Shown here: one piece after another, positions 45,273 through 54,891 of the stretch
Numbering within the stretch: position 1 is the first letter of the stretch
Layout: each line of letters opens with the position of its first letter
NCBI RefSeq assembly: GCF_001909055.1
Contig: NZ_LVWI01000046.1
Coordinates: 1-64,000, forward strand
DNA: 64,000 nucleotides
Direction: 5' to 3'
Origin: Paenibacillus helianthi
Lineage (GTDB): Bacteria > Bacillota > Bacilli > Paenibacillales > Paenibacillaceae
Notes under the pieces: model-generated
What the model was told of the DNA's origin: nothing
The model's input: the letters and a program-made list of their open reading frames with translations, nothing else
Database searches by the model: none
Made by a program: the position numbers and the translations under genes

Positions 45273-45536
45273 TCATTTTTTTAGAATTCCGATTAAGAGA
45301 AAGGCTACCCCGCAGCCAATCCAGCCAAGCTTGCCCCATGACAGCTCCTGCGCCATCCCCGTCAGACCGACCGCCGTAGTCAAAATCAGAATAGTCGGTC
45401 CTACGAGAGCCAATCCGGAATTAACCGCCAGTGCCTTGTCCACCTGGTTCAGCTTCAACATGATCAGGGCCGCCGCTATTTCCACACTGCCCGAGAGCAA
45501 CCGCAGCGCTGCCATCCAGCTCACATACTTGTCCAA
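45273..45536 (-). CDS. yqhV: YqhV/DUF2619 membrane protein
   Basis: 87 residues from TTG 45536 with GGAGTG seven bases before; three helices including LRLLSGSVEIAAALIMLKLN and VGPTILILTTAVGLTGMAQE. Conserved just upstream of spoIIIA in Bacillus, function unknown. Confidence 0.85.
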   Translation of the reverse strand: MDKYVSWMAALRLLSGSVEIAAALIMLKLNQVDKALAVNSGLALVGPTILILTTAVGLTGMAQELSWGKLGWIGCGVAFLLIGILKK

Positions 45537-45812
45537 TCCTTTTCACTCCTTTCCAAAAATCTTATCCTAGAATTCTCACGATATTTCGTGCTGTTATCCA
45601 TAGATATGCGGGACGGGCTCGCTTTAGACAAGAAGAAATGAACGATTATACCAATCAAAGTGTGAAAGAAATCATAGTGCCCCCCTCTATAAAAAAATAT
45701 CATCAGTATGATAAAATAAATTTTGCACGTTTCAAATAAGTTGATTTGGAAAATATAAGTGTTCGTTGTTGGACAGACTATTTAGACATCGGAAGAAGAG
45801 GGGATTCATGTC

Positions 45813-46679
45813 ATGCAAGTTCGCAATGTTGTAGTGCCGCTCGTTTCAGGGCCCGTAGCCAAACAAGTCAAAGAAGTCGCTATCATTATTTTCTCGGCCT
45901 TTCTGTTAGCGAGCGGGCTGCGCCTGTTCCTCATTCCGCATCAGCTACTGAGCGGCGGAGTTGCGGGAACGGCATCCGTCATCGGTTATCTAACCCATCC
46001 AAAGTACATTTCACTGTATTATTTCGCCATCAATCTGCCCATTCTGATTTGGGGTTTTGTCGCTGTGGGAAAAAAATACATCTGCTATAGTCTGCTGTCG
46101 GTCGTGTCGACCACATGGTTTCTCAACATTATTCCGTTAATCAAGCTGACCAAAGACCCTATTCTGGCAAGTATCTTTGGCGGAGTTATCATCGCAGGGG
46201 GGGTAGGCTTCTCACTTCGTGCCGGAGGATCTTCCGGGGGATTTGATATCCTGGGCTCCATCATTACCCGCAAACGCGATATTCCGATGGGCACAGTACT
46301 GTTTGTAATGGATGGACTGGTCATACTGAGCCTGGGCTTCTTCAAAAGCTGGGACTCCGCCCTGTACGCCATGCTCTGTATTTTCGTCAAAAGCCGCGTA
46401 GTCGATATGATTCATATCCGCCATATCAAGCTGACCTGCTTCATTGTCACCAAGGAGCGCGAAAAGATGCTGAGCCGTCTTACTTGCCTGCCCCATGGCG
46501 TCACTGTAGTCAATGCGGAAGGCGGATACAGCCACGAGGGCAATACCATGCTCATGACCGTAACCACCCGCTACGAACTGGCAGAGCTGCGCAAGACAAT
46601 CCTTGAGACAGACCCCAAATCGTTCGTCAACGTACTGGAGACTGTGGAGATTGTTGGCCGGTTCAGAAGATTGGGATAA
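45813..46679 (+). CDS. YitT/DUF161-DUF2179 membrane protein
   Basis: 288 residues: five to six helices (VKEVAIIIFSAFLLASGLRL, IPHQLLSGGVAGTASVIGYL, GGVIIAGGVGFSLRAGGSSG) and a C-terminal cytoplasmic DUF2179 ferredoxin-like domain (LTCLPHGVTVVNAEGGYSHE). Start at 45813 with GAGGGG nine bases before. Widely conserved in spore-formers, with an unknown transported substrate. Confidence 0.88.
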   Translation: MQVRNVVVPLVSGPVAKQVKEVAIIIFSAFLLASGLRLFLIPHQLLSGGVAGTASVIGYLTHPKYISLYYFAINLPILIWGFVAVGKKYICYSLLSVVSTTWFLNIIPLIKLTKDPILASIFGGVIIAGGVGFSLRAGGSSGGFDILGSIITRKRDIPMGTVLFVMDGLVILSLGFFKSWDSALYAMLCIFVKSRVVDMIHIRHIKLTCFIVTKEREKMLSRLTCLPHGVTVVNAEGGYSHEGNTMLMTVTTRYELAELRKTILETDPKSFVNVLETVEIVGRFRRLG

Positions 46680-46680
46680 A

Positions 46681-46717
46681 AAAATGCCCCGAGGCCAATT
46701 AAGGCTTCGGGGCATTT
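46681..46717. terminator. Terminator between yitT-like gene and lysC
   Basis: ATGCCCCGA and TCGGGGCAT with inner GCC/GGC. A seven-base T run lies on the minus strand, so it acts mainly for lysC. Confidence 0.85.
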
Positions 46718-46733
46718 CATATGAGTAAGGCTT

Positions 46734-47987
46734 CTAGCGGCGGTCTTTGGGTCCACCCACAAATGCCTGCTCTTCTGTATCCAGATTGTAGGCGGTGTGA
46801 AGCGCCTGGATGATCTTTTGCAGATTGCTGGACTCAATGACACACGACACTTTGATCTCGGAGGTGCTGACCATCTTGATGCTCACACCTTCCTTGGAGA
46901 TCACTTCGAACATTTGCGCCGCTACACCAGGATGGCTGACCATCCCTGCGCCGACAATGGATACCTTGACCAGATTATCCTCGGAAGTGACTTCGCGGTA
47001 AGGAAGCGCGCTATGGAGCCCCTCGATCACCTCTTTGGCATGCGCCAGCTCGCTCAGTGCGACGGTAAAGGAGAAGTCAGCCTTCTCGTTCTGAACACCG
47101 CTCTGTACGATAATATCGACGTCAACCCCCTCTTCGGCAAGCTTGCCGAAGACCTGGGCCAGCACACCCGGCTCATCGGGCACGCCCAAAATACTAATCC
47201 GCGCCACATTCTTGTCATAAGCAATTCCGCTAACTACTACACCCTGCTCCATGCTTGCTTCCTCCTTCACAACAGTACCTTCATTATGATTAAAGCTCGA
47301 TCTGACGACCAGCTTCACTTGATATCGCTTCGCATATTCTACAGCCCGTGGATGCAGCACAGCTGCTCCCAGATTAGCCAGCTCCAGCATCTCATCGTAA
47401 GAGATTTCCTTCAGCTTGCGCGCTGTCTTTACAATACGCGGATCCGTTGAATAAATGCCGTCCACATCCGTGTAGATTTCACAGACATCCGCTTTGATGG
47501 CAGCGGCCAACGCTACTGCTGTGGTATCCGAGCCTCCACGGCCCAGTGTGGTAATCTCACCGTCCAGGGTCATCCCCTGAAAACCGGCTACAATTACGAT
47601 CTGTTCACGCTCCAGTGACTCCAGGACGCGGCGTGGAACGATTTCATTGATCCGTGCCCGGCCATGTGTCTCGTCCGTCCGAAAGCCTGCCTGCCATCCT
47701 GTATAGGATACAGCGCTGCGGCCAATCCCATGCAGGGCAATGGAGAGCAGTGCCACTGAGATTTGTTCTCCGGTGGTCATTAGCATATCCATTTCGCGTG
47801 CAGGCGGCTGCCCGTTCAGCTGCTTGGCCTGATCGATCAATTCATCCGTAGTATCTCCCATAGCGGATACAACCACAACACAGCGGTGACCCTCATCCTG
47901 CTTGGCTGCGATGCGCCCCGCAACGCGTTTCATTCGTTCAATGTCGCCGACGGAGCTGCCTCCGAATTTCATGACATAAAGTGACAA
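46734..47987 (-). CDS. lysC: Aspartate kinase (two ACT domains)
   Basis: 417 residues from TTG 47987 (GGGAGTG eight bases before). Kinase core: VMKFGGSSVGDIERMKRVAG, MLMTTGEQISVALL, TLGRGGSDTTAVALAAAI, then ACT domains (ISILGVPDEPGVLAQVFGKL and VSIVGAGMVSHPGVAAQMFE). First step of Lys/Met/Thr biosynthesis. AKII/LysC type by length. No L-box was seen in the 200 bp upstream. Confidence 0.93.
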   Translation of the reverse strand: MSLYVMKFGGSSVGDIERMKRVAGRIAAKQDEGHRCVVVVSAMGDTTDELIDQAKQLNGQPPAREMDMLMTTGEQISVALLSIALHGIGRSAVSYTGWQAGFRTDETHGRARINEIVPRRVLESLEREQIVIVAGFQGMTLDGEITTLGRGGSDTTAVALAAAIKADVCEIYTDVDGIYSTDPRIVKTARKLKEISYDEMLELANLGAAVLHPRAVEYAKRYQVKLVVRSSFNHNEGTVVKEEASMEQGVVVSGIAYDKNVARISILGVPDEPGVLAQVFGKLAEEGVDVDIIVQSGVQNEKADFSFTVALSELAHAKEVIEGLHSALPYREVTSEDNLVKVSIVGAGMVSHPGVAAQMFEVISKEGVSIKMVSTSEIKVSCVIESSNLQKIIQALHTAYNLDTEEQAFVGGPKDRR

Positions 47988-48135
47988 AGTCCATTTCACT
48001 CCCTATTTCGGTCTATGTAACAGCCTAGAATTAATTTCGTGCTTTAAACCAGTATAATACGAAAAACACCTCATGCGTTAATGGTTTCACAAAAATTCTT
48101 AACTCAACACAGTTTCTGCCGAACCGAATAGTACC

Positions 48136-48165
48136 AAAAAAGCCCCTCCGCATATGCGGGGAGGC
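48136..48165 (-). terminator. Terminator of efp
   Basis: GCCCCTCCGC and GCGGGGAGGC around ATAT; six T follow on the minus strand. Confidence 0.9.
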
Positions 48166-48202
48166 TGGTGTAGAAAAAATGGCATCTCTGCTCTGGGAAG
48201 TT

Positions 48203-48760
48203 CTACGCGCGGGAAATGTATTTGCCTTCACGTGTATCAACCAGCAGAACATCGTTTTCATTGATGAACAGCGGAACCTGAACCGTATGGCCTGTTTCCA
48301 GTACAGCCGCTTTGGTTGCGCCTTGCGCGGTGTTCCCTTTAACGCCCGGTTCTGTTTCGGTAACCTTCAGTTCAACGCTGGTAGGCAGGTTAATACCTAG
48401 GATCTCACCTTTGAAGCTGACGATATTTACGGTCATATTTTCTTTGAGGAAGTTAAGCTCCCATTCCAATTGTTTGGCGGACAGCTCGAATTGATCGTAG
48501 GTTTCATTGTCCATGAATACATGCTCCGATCCGCTTGCATACAGATATTGTACTCCACGGTTTTCGATGATGGCGCGGCCAATGGTTTCACCTGCACGGA
48601 AGGTACGCTCAACGGTGTTGCCGTTGCGCAGGTTCTTAAGCTTGGAGCGCACGAATGCGGCACCTTTACCTGGCTTCACATGCTGGAAATCGATGACAGT
48701 AAAAATATCACCCTCTACTTCTACGGTCAAGCCTGTTTTGAAATCGTTAACTGAAATCAC
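48203..48760 (-). CDS. efp: Translation elongation factor P
   Basis: 185 residues, GTG start with AGGAGG. KOW/OB domains; the tip loop reads [17 protein letters not shown], with the Lys that is modified in Bacilli in PGKG. C-terminal [20 protein letters not shown] and [20 protein letters not shown]. Relieves polyproline stalling. It follows yqhT as in Bacillus. Confidence 0.96.
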   Translation of the reverse strand: MISVNDFKTGLTVEVEGDIFTVIDFQHVKPGKGAAFVRSKLKNLRNGNTVERTFRAGETIGRAIIENRGVQYLYASGSEHVFMDNETYDQFELSAKQLEWELNFLKENMTVNIVSFKGEILGINLPTSVELKVTETEPGVKGNTAQGATKAAVLETGHTVQVPLFINENDVLLVDTREGKYISRA

Positions 48761-48805
48761 TAAAAATCCCTCCTGGAATCAATAATTTACCTGATTAAAG
48801 CAGTC

Positions 48806-49873
48806 TTACAGTACCAAATAATCCTTTGAAGAATGAGTCAGCAGCGAAATACCGCTCTCGGTGATTACGATATCATCTTCGATCCGCACACCGCCAAGTC
48901 CGGACAAGTAAATGCCCGGCTCCACAGTAACGACCATGCCCGGTTGCATAATTTCATCAGCCAGCTTGGACAACCGAGGGTATTCATGAACCTCCATACC
49001 CAAACCATGCCCTGTGCTGTGTCCGAAATATTCCCCATAGCCATAGCGGGTGATAATATCACGCGCCAACGCATCGCACTCCCGTCCGGTCATTCCCGGC
49101 TTGATATTTGCCAGCGTATGGAGCTGAGCTTCAAGCACAATATCGTAAATTTCTTTCAGCTTGGGGTCCGGAGAACCCAAAGCTATGGTACGAGTTACGT
49201 CCGAGCAGTAGCCGTCCAGCAGTGCACCGAAATCGAAGGTTACGAATTCATTGTTCTGAATGACCTTGCTGCTTGCCACACCATGCGGCATCGCCGACCG
49301 TTCACCGGAAGCGACAATCGTATCGAACGAAGAACAGGTTGCGCCGTGGGTGCGCATGTAGAATTCCATTTCAAGATCCACGTCACGTTCAGTCATGCCG
49401 GGCTTGATCACATTCAGGATGTGGCTGAACGTAGCATCCGCCAGATCGGCCGCACGCTGCATAACCGCCAGTTCGTCTTCATCCTTGAACGCCCGCAGAT
49501 TCTCTACAGCCTTGGAGACCGGCACCAGCACCGCCGGCTGCAATGCAGCCGCATAAGCTGTATAGGCACTGAAAGTCACATCATCCTGCTCGAAGCCGAT
49601 ACGGACATCCGCACCCTGCAGCAGCTCGCGGACAGTGTCAATAAACTTCGAACCATGCTGAACAATCTTCATGCCTGTTACCTGTTCCGCCGCCTGCGTC
49701 ATATACCTGAAGTCTGTCAGCAGATAGCTGTCATCGCCAGTAACCAGAACATAACCGGAAGAACCGGTGAATCCGCTCAAATAGCGGCGGTTAATGCCGC
49801 TGGTTATTAAGATTGCATCCAATCCCTGTTCCTGCAAAACCTTCCGCAGCTTGGAGACACGCTTGTTGCCCAT
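48806..49873 (-). CDS. yqhT: Xaa-Pro dipeptidase family M24 (YqhT)
   Basis: 355 residues from ATG 49873. N-terminal creatinase-like domain, then metal ligands in FDFGALLDGYCSDVTRT, HSTGHGLGMEVHEYP, MVVTVEPGIYLSG and GVRIEDDIVITESG. Cytoplasmic proline dipeptidase or aminopeptidase. An ATG six bases further up sits too close to GGAG. Confidence 0.92.
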   Translation of the reverse strand: MGNKRVSKLRKVLQEQGLDAILITSGINRRYLSGFTGSSGYVLVTGDDSYLLTDFRYMTQAAEQVTGMKIVQHGSKFIDTVRELLQGADVRIGFEQDDVTFSAYTAYAAALQPAVLVPVSKAVENLRAFKDEDELAVMQRAADLADATFSHILNVIKPGMTERDVDLEMEFYMRTHGATCSSFDTIVASGERSAMPHGVASSKVIQNNEFVTFDFGALLDGYCSDVTRTIALGSPDPKLKEIYDIVLEAQLHTLANIKPGMTGRECDALARDIITRYGYGEYFGHSTGHGLGMEVHEYPRLSKLADEIMQPGMVVTVEPGIYLSGLGGVRIEDDIVITESGISLLTHSSKDYLVL

Positions 49874-49947
49874 TTTCATTCTCCTCTCGAAATAGCCACA
49901 TTGTATTTTAACATAGGGTCATGCCCTTGAGAAGTTTTTTCGGGCGT

Positions 49948-50439
49948 TCAGGCAAGCTTTGTCTGCTGTTCACGTTTTCGTTCATCCGTATACTCGATTG
50001 CCGCCGTATATCCAATAAATAATCCCCAGAGTAAAAAGATGCAGAACTCACTGATTACGGAGTTCCACGGCAGCCGAAATGGCCGCTGTTGGAGGAACAG
50101 CCATGATCCGGCAAGGAAGATCACCGACCACCACAGCACCCCGTATATCATTCCTGGCCACGGCCCCTTCAGCTTGCGGAAGAGCAGTACATAGAGCAAG
50201 GTCGCTATAACCGAACTGGCAATAAAAAATAGATATCCTATAAGATGTCCCGCCGAAGTCTTCAAAAAATCATGTTTAAAAAAAGGCTCGGCCAAAAATC
50301 CGGGGAGCACTTTTGTAAAATGCATGGCATACATCAGCCAGCGCGCTCCTCCCCAGATCAGTCCGGCGAAATAACCCAGTTCCAAGGAGAAAGTCCATAG
50401 GTTGGTATGCTCCGATTTTTGTGTATAGGGTTTGCTCAT
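49948..50439 (-). CDS. yqhR: YqhR-like membrane protein
   Basis: 163 residues, four helices with ELGYFAGLIWGGARWLMYAM, GHLIGYLFFIASSVIATLLY and VISEFCIFLLWGLFIGYTAA. Family of unknown function at the same position in Bacillus. Confidence 0.85.
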   Translation of the reverse strand: MSKPYTQKSEHTNLWTFSLELGYFAGLIWGGARWLMYAMHFTKVLPGFLAEPFFKHDFLKTSAGHLIGYLFFIASSVIATLLYVLLFRKLKGPWPGMIYGVLWWSVIFLAGSWLFLQQRPFRLPWNSVISEFCIFLLWGLFIGYTAAIEYTDERKREQQTKLA

Positions 50440-50595
50440 TCTGCTACCTCACTTTCAATGGATGGAATGCTTTTGCTGTCTCTCTGCTCCCTGTTCCTAG
50501 TATGTACAGCAAAAGGCAATCCAACTAGCAATGTCAGCATAAATTAGTTACAATGTATTATATAAATCACATTAATACACGGGAAGGTGAATTGG

Positions 50596-51594
50596 TTGTC
50601 CCAAGAAACTCCAAGTTACGGCGGGCAGGCCGTCATTGAAGGCGTTATGTTCGGCGGCAAGCATATTAACGTAACAGCCGTAAGAAGGAAGAATCAGGAA
50701 ATCACATTTTTGGAGGTGCCGAGAAGCGATAAGAGCTGGGTTGTCAAGCTGCGCAAGATTCCGCTTCTCCGCGGCCTTGTCAGTATTATAGATTCCAGCG
50801 CCAAAGGCTCCAAACACTTGAATTACTCTGCAGAATCCTATGCAGAGGATTCTGCAGAGCCTGAAGATCTAGCCAAACAGCAGGAGAAAGCCAAGAAGAA
50901 GGAAGAGGGCTGGAGCCTGGGGATGATTTTTGGCGTAGCAGTTATGGGTATTTTATCATTCCTCTTCGGCAAGCTGATCTTCACCCTTGTTCCTGTCTTT
51001 GTAGAAACTTTTTTGTTTAAGGATGCATTTGATAACTACATTCTGCACAACCTCGTAGAAGGCGGAATTAAGCTGATTCTATTGCTCGTCTATCTCTGGG
51101 CTATTTCCCAGACTCCTGTGGTCAAGCGGTTGTTCCAGTACCATGGTGCCGAGCACAAGGTCATCAGCGCTTTTGAAGCCGGTGAAGAGCTCACTGTAGC
51201 GAATGTCCAGAAATACAGTCGTCTGCATTACCGCTGCGGAAGCAGCTTCATGATGCTGACGATCATCCTGGGTGTCATCATCTACTCGGTGTTCCCTTGG
51301 GATAGCCTGGTGGAACGTGTAGTGCAGCGTATTGTACTGCTGCCGGTCGTAATCGGCATCTCCTTTGAGGTTCTGAAAGGAACCAATGCCGTGAGAGATA
51401 TTCCGGGACTGAAGTACCTGGGCTATCCCGGACTGTGGCTGCAGTTGCTCACTACCAAAGAACCCAAAGATGAAATGGTAGAGGTCTCCATCGCCTCGTT
51501 CAACCGGATGCGGGAGCTGGATGCCGCAATCGAAGCAGGGGCTTATTCGGAAGCAAGTGTGTCAGGCGGAATTTTGGATCCTGCGAAAGGATGA
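50596..51594 (+). CDS. yqhQ: YqhQ/DUF1385 membrane protein
   Basis: 332 residues from TTG 50596; a GTG nine bases earlier lies in the AAGGTG ribosome site. YGGQAVIEGVMFGGKHINVT at the start, a Glu/Lys-rich loop (~residues 75-105), helices, and the conserved QYHGAEHKVISAFEAGEELT and LHYRCGSSFMMLTIILGVII. Unknown function, common in Firmicutes. An inverted repeat TCTGCAGAATCC/GGATTCTGCAGA lies at 50827-50858 in the coding part. Confidence 0.9.
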   Translation: MSQETPSYGGQAVIEGVMFGGKHINVTAVRRKNQEITFLEVPRSDKSWVVKLRKIPLLRGLVSIIDSSAKGSKHLNYSAESYAEDSAEPEDLAKQQEKAKKKEEGWSLGMIFGVAVMGILSFLFGKLIFTLVPVFVETFLFKDAFDNYILHNLVEGGIKLILLLVYLWAISQTPVVKRLFQYHGAEHKVISAFEAGEELTVANVQKYSRLHYRCGSSFMMLTIILGVIIYSVFPWDSLVERVVQRIVLLPVVIGISFEVLKGTNAVRDIPGLKYLGYPGLWLQLLTTKEPKDEMVEVSIASFNRMRELDAAIEAGAYSEASVSGGILDPAKG

Positions 51595-51601
51595 GTGGTC
51601 T

Positions 51602-51943
51602 ATGATCAAACATGCTTTGATTTTTTGGATAACAGTATCACTTGCGGTATTGGGTCTAGTATCACAGTTTATGATGTTTGGGTTCCGGGCACTGACGTCT
51701 TTGATTATACCGTTACTGCTTTTAGGGATTGTGTTTTATGCTTACCGGTCAGCTAAGACGGGCTATGGACAGGGTTCTGGCAGATCCAAAACCAAAGTAA
51801 AACCTTCGCAAAAAACCATGGCCAAGGTCGCCGGTCTTCGCAAGACGCAGCCAGTTACAACGGGGAAACGCAAGACCTATCCGTTTCAGGTGATTGAAGG
51901 CAGCAAGGGGAAGAACGACGAGCAGCTTCCCAAATATCATTAG
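51602..51943 (+). CDS. YqhP/SA1362-like membrane protein
   Basis: 113 residues from ATG 51602, seven bases after yqhQ. Two helices (ALIFWITVSLAVLGLVSQFM and SLIIPLLLLGIVFYAYR) and a basic tail (RSKTKVKPSQKTMAKVAGLR). Probable yqhP counterpart. Function unknown. Confidence 0.8.
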   Translation: MIKHALIFWITVSLAVLGLVSQFMMFGFRALTSLIIPLLLLGIVFYAYRSAKTGYGQGSGRSKTKVKPSQKTMAKVAGLRKTQPVTTGKRKTYPFQVIEGSKGKNDEQLPKYH

Positions 51944-51974
51944 AAGCTTCGCTGTCCTCTAAAAGATAGATTTC

Positions 51975-52019
51975 AAAAGGCCTTTCCACGTTACAGCTAA
52001 TGTGGAAAGGCCTTTTTTT
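51975..52019. terminator. Bidirectional terminator between yqhP and yqhO
   Basis: AAAAGGCCTTTCCAC and GTGGAAAGGCCTTTT stem, then T run on the plus strand. Confidence 0.9.
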
Positions 52020-52034
52020 ATACTAATAAGCCTA

Positions 52035-52982
52035 TTAGAAAATCGTTGGCTTCGGAATCGGCCGCCAATTTTTGAAAAAATCCTCCCCAGCCTTGTACCC
52101 TGCGGTATAAAGCTCGTCACTTTTCTCTGTTGAGATATTAAATTGAGTCATCGAGATGCCCAAGGTGGGGATTTTGACCGTACGCACAAATTTCTCAGTT
52201 TCAATGTATCGTTCATCATGGGCGGATAACATGGTGCCTACCATCGCCTGCAGCATGCTGAAAGGTCCCGTAATCCGATGGGGCTGCGGTTCTGTTCTGC
52301 CGATCAGCTGATAGCCTACGGTTGGAACTCTGCGTCCAGGGCTCTTGAAGCCTTCTTCTTTCTCATCGAACAGCCACAGCGGAAAGTTACTGAGCAGGCC
52401 CCCGTCCACCATATAGACAAATTGGTCGGCAAATGGCTTACCCTTGGCTGCCTCTCCGCTCAGCCTCAGCCTCACCGGATCAAAAAAATACGGAATACTG
52501 CAGCTCATCCGCACAGCTTTGGATACCTCGAAGCCTTCCGGTGATATACCATACTGCTCCAAGTCATCAGGCAGTACAATAAGACGCCCATTCGTAATAT
52601 CGGAAGCGATAATGGATAACTTGCCTCGGGGCAAATCCCCAAAGGTGACAAGCCCCCTTTCCTTCAGAATCCCCCGTATCCACGACTCCAGTGCCTCTCC
52701 GGAATACAGCCCTTTTTTGATCAACACGCGCACTGCAGGGCCCACATAAGCCGTATTGTAGAGCGCCCCCCGTTTCAGAAAAGAGGAAAAGCTTGTTCCC
52801 TTAATGATCCGGCTCATCGCCTCTCCGTCATAACCTGCCGCAAGCAGCGCGGCGATGATGGAGCCTGAAGAGGTTCCCGCCACCCGCTTAAACACCGCCC
52901 CCGCCTGCTCTGAAGCCTGAACTGCTCCTGCGAGCGAGATCCCTTTGACACCCCCGCCTTCAAACACGGCATTGATCTCCAT
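52035..52982 (-). CDS. yqhO: Patatin-like phospholipase (YqhO)
   Basis: 315 residues from ATG 52982. Oxyanion motif FEGGGVKGISLAG, nucleophile in GTSSGS, catalytic Asp in VDGGLLSNFPLW. Serine acylhydrolase on lipids. The GGGGGA ribosome site is in the 3' arm of a hairpin (see findings). Confidence 0.92.
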   Translation of the reverse strand: MEINAVFEGGGVKGISLAGAVQASEQAGAVFKRVAGTSSGSIIAALLAAGYDGEAMSRIIKGTSFSSFLKRGALYNTAYVGPAVRVLIKKGLYSGEALESWIRGILKERGLVTFGDLPRGKLSIIASDITNGRLIVLPDDLEQYGISPEGFEVSKAVRMSCSIPYFFDPVRLRLSGEAAKGKPFADQFVYMVDGGLLSNFPLWLFDEKEEGFKSPGRRVPTVGYQLIGRTEPQPHRITGPFSMLQAMVGTMLSAHDERYIETEKFVRTVKIPTLGISMTQFNISTEKSDELYTAGYKAGEDFFKNWRPIPKPTIF

Positions 52983-52991
52983 AGATAGCAA

Positions 52992-53036
52992 TCCCCCGTT
53001 CCATAGATCCTATAGCTTATCTATGAGCACGGGGGA
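52992..53036 (-). promoter_or_regulatory. Hairpin covering the yqhO ribosome-binding site
   Basis: TCCCCCGT/ACGGGGGA outer and CATAGAT/ATCTATG inner arms. It may terminate the GHL10 gene and also sequester the ribosome site of yqhO. Confidence 0.55.
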
Positions 53037-53040
53037 ATTT

Positions 53041-54708
53041 TCATGACTTGAAATAAAAGGTCAGTAAACTGGCTAATCCAAATGGATCACGGGTCACAAT
53101 ATCATTCGCTCTGAACATAATGCTGCCGGCTACCTCATCATATTTCTCATTATATTTCAGCTGGTTGATAATCTGTTCTCCGCTTTGCCATTCGGCACTT
53201 TTATCGGTTCCTACTTTGTAGGTGGCCTGTCCTATGTACAGCTTGACTCCCGTACCCTTCACCTCATTCACCCACCAGTCCACCAGCTTATCATAACGGG
53301 CGGCACTGAAGGACAGGCTCCAATAAATTTGCGGTGCAATATAGTCGATCCAGCCGCTGCGTATCCAGGTCCGCGTATCTGCATACATGTCATCATAAGC
53401 AGATACACCTGCCGTGGTGTCGGAACCGGTACTGTCGGCTTTCTTGTTGCGCCAGACCCCAAACGGGCTGACACCAAAAGAGACATTGGACTTCACTCCA
53501 TGAATCGCTTGACCCAGCCGGCTGATGAAATCGTTGATATTATCCCTTCGCCAATCCCCTTTGGAGCTGATCGCTTTGGGATTATAGGCCTTGAATGCCT
53601 CGTCGTCGGCAAAAGATACACCGGATGGATAAAAATAATCATCCAGATGAACGCCATCAATGTCATATCCTTTTACCACTTCCATTACGGTATCGATGAT
53701 ATGCTGACGCGCTTCAGGAATACCTGGATTGATGTAGAGCTTGTTCTCTGCTGAGACGACCCACTCCGGATGGGCTTTCGCCACATGATTACTGGCCAGG
53801 CCTGACGTGCTGGCATCTGTAGTCGCACGGAACGGATTGAACCAGGCATGGAACTGCATGCCTCGGTTGTGGGTGGCACTGACCATATATTCCAGTGGAT
53901 CATAACCCGGATTCTTACCCTGCGTCCCAGTCAGCACCTTGGACCAGGGAACGAGCACAGAAGGATACAGGCTGTCGCCAGAGGGTCTGACCTGTACGAA
54001 TACAGCGTTAAATCCGGCACTTTGCAGCTTGTCCAGCAAAGTGTCGAATTCCTTCTTCTGCTTGGTCTCATTGCCTGCTGAAGATGTAGACGGCCAGTCC
54101 AGATTGAACACTGTGGAGATCCAGGCACCCTTCATTTCTTTGGACGTCTTCGCCCCAGGAATTGAAGGAACCGTCGGTGTTGGTGGTACCGTCGGTTTCG
54201 GCACGGCCGGTGTTGGTACGTTTGGCGTTGGCACTGCAGGCACTGACGGTGTGGAGGGTCCGCCAATCTCGGCGTTAGAATATAGCGCGATATGTTTAGC
54301 TGCCTGATTCCATACCACCTGCAGCCCAAGCTGTTCACTCACGAAGCGCAGAGGAACCATCACCCGTCCTTGCACAATTTGTACCGAGGTATCCAGGCCT
54401 ACTGCGTTATCATTGACAAGTGCAGTCTTTAAGCCGCTGGTCAGTTTAAGTACGTTCTCCCCTTTGCTGATCGTCGCCGTCCTGGTGTTCTGATCCCATT
54501 CTACTGCTGCACCCAGCCCCTTGCTGACTACACCTGCAGGAACCATAGTTACATTCGATGATGTAATATAAGGCGGCACATCAGGACTTAGCGTCTCGCC
54601 ATCCAGCTCAATCGTGATTTGCAGAGCCGCTGCTCTAACGCCGGTCATCCCTATAGGCAGGCACAACAACAACACTAACACTCCTAGCATCCATTTACGG
54701 TAGTTCAT
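53041..54708 (-). CDS. Secreted GHL10 hydrolase with copper-amine-oxidase N domain
   Basis: 555 residues from ATG 54708 (GGGGAGG). Signal peptide (MLGVLVLLLCLPIGMTGVRA), copper amine oxidase-like N-terminal beta domain (residues ~60-140; VQIVQGRVMVPLRFVSEQLG), a Pro/Thr/Val linker, then a glycosyl-hydrolase-like GHL10/DUF187 domain: KGAWISTVFNLDWPSTSSAG, YDIDGVHLDDYFYPSG, IDYIAPQIYWSL. Likely exported wall-associated glycosidase. The family activity is known for YngK-like proteins only in outline. Confidence 0.88.
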   Translation of the reverse strand: MNYRKWMLGVLVLLLCLPIGMTGVRAAALQITIELDGETLSPDVPPYITSSNVTMVPAGVVSKGLGAAVEWDQNTRTATISKGENVLKLTSGLKTALVNDNAVGLDTSVQIVQGRVMVPLRFVSEQLGLQVVWNQAAKHIALYSNAEIGGPSTPSVPAVPTPNVPTPAVPKPTVPPTPTVPSIPGAKTSKEMKGAWISTVFNLDWPSTSSAGNETKQKKEFDTLLDKLQSAGFNAVFVQVRPSGDSLYPSVLVPWSKVLTGTQGKNPGYDPLEYMVSATHNRGMQFHAWFNPFRATTDASTSGLASNHVAKAHPEWVVSAENKLYINPGIPEARQHIIDTVMEVVKGYDIDGVHLDDYFYPSGVSFADDEAFKAYNPKAISSKGDWRRDNINDFISRLGQAIHGVKSNVSFGVSPFGVWRNKKADSTGSDTTAGVSAYDDMYADTRTWIRSGWIDYIAPQIYWSLSFSAARYDKLVDWWVNEVKGTGVKLYIGQATYKVGTDKSAEWQSGEQIINQLKYNEKYDEVAGSIMFRANDIVTRDPFGLASLLTFYFKS

Positions 54709-54750
54709 ATTTCCTCCCCGGTATAATATAAGATTGTGGTATAAACAAAA

Positions 54751-54793
54751 GAAAACGGCCCTCTCGTCCTTGTTAAAGGGAGACGGCCGTTTC
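54751..54793 (-). terminator. Terminator of mntR
   Basis: AAACGGCC-and-CTCTC arms pair with GAGA-and-GGCCGTTT; TTTTGTTT follows on the minus strand. Confidence 0.7.
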
Positions 54794-54891
54794 ACTTGTC
54801 AAACGGAGTCCTGAAAACAAAAAAAGAACGTTACCCGTTATGACGTAAAAAAACTGGAAAGGTTGCGGTATACATACAAAAACTGCATCAT

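Noticed and set aside
45521..45703. Minus-strand 60-codon frame overlapping yqhV
   Set aside because: Covers the yqhV ribosome site and start in another frame; no homology seen.
48001..48202. Lysine riboswitch (L-box) before lysC
   Set aside because: Only the efp terminator and a plain promoter-like stretch are visible in about 200 bp; no L-box conserved elements.
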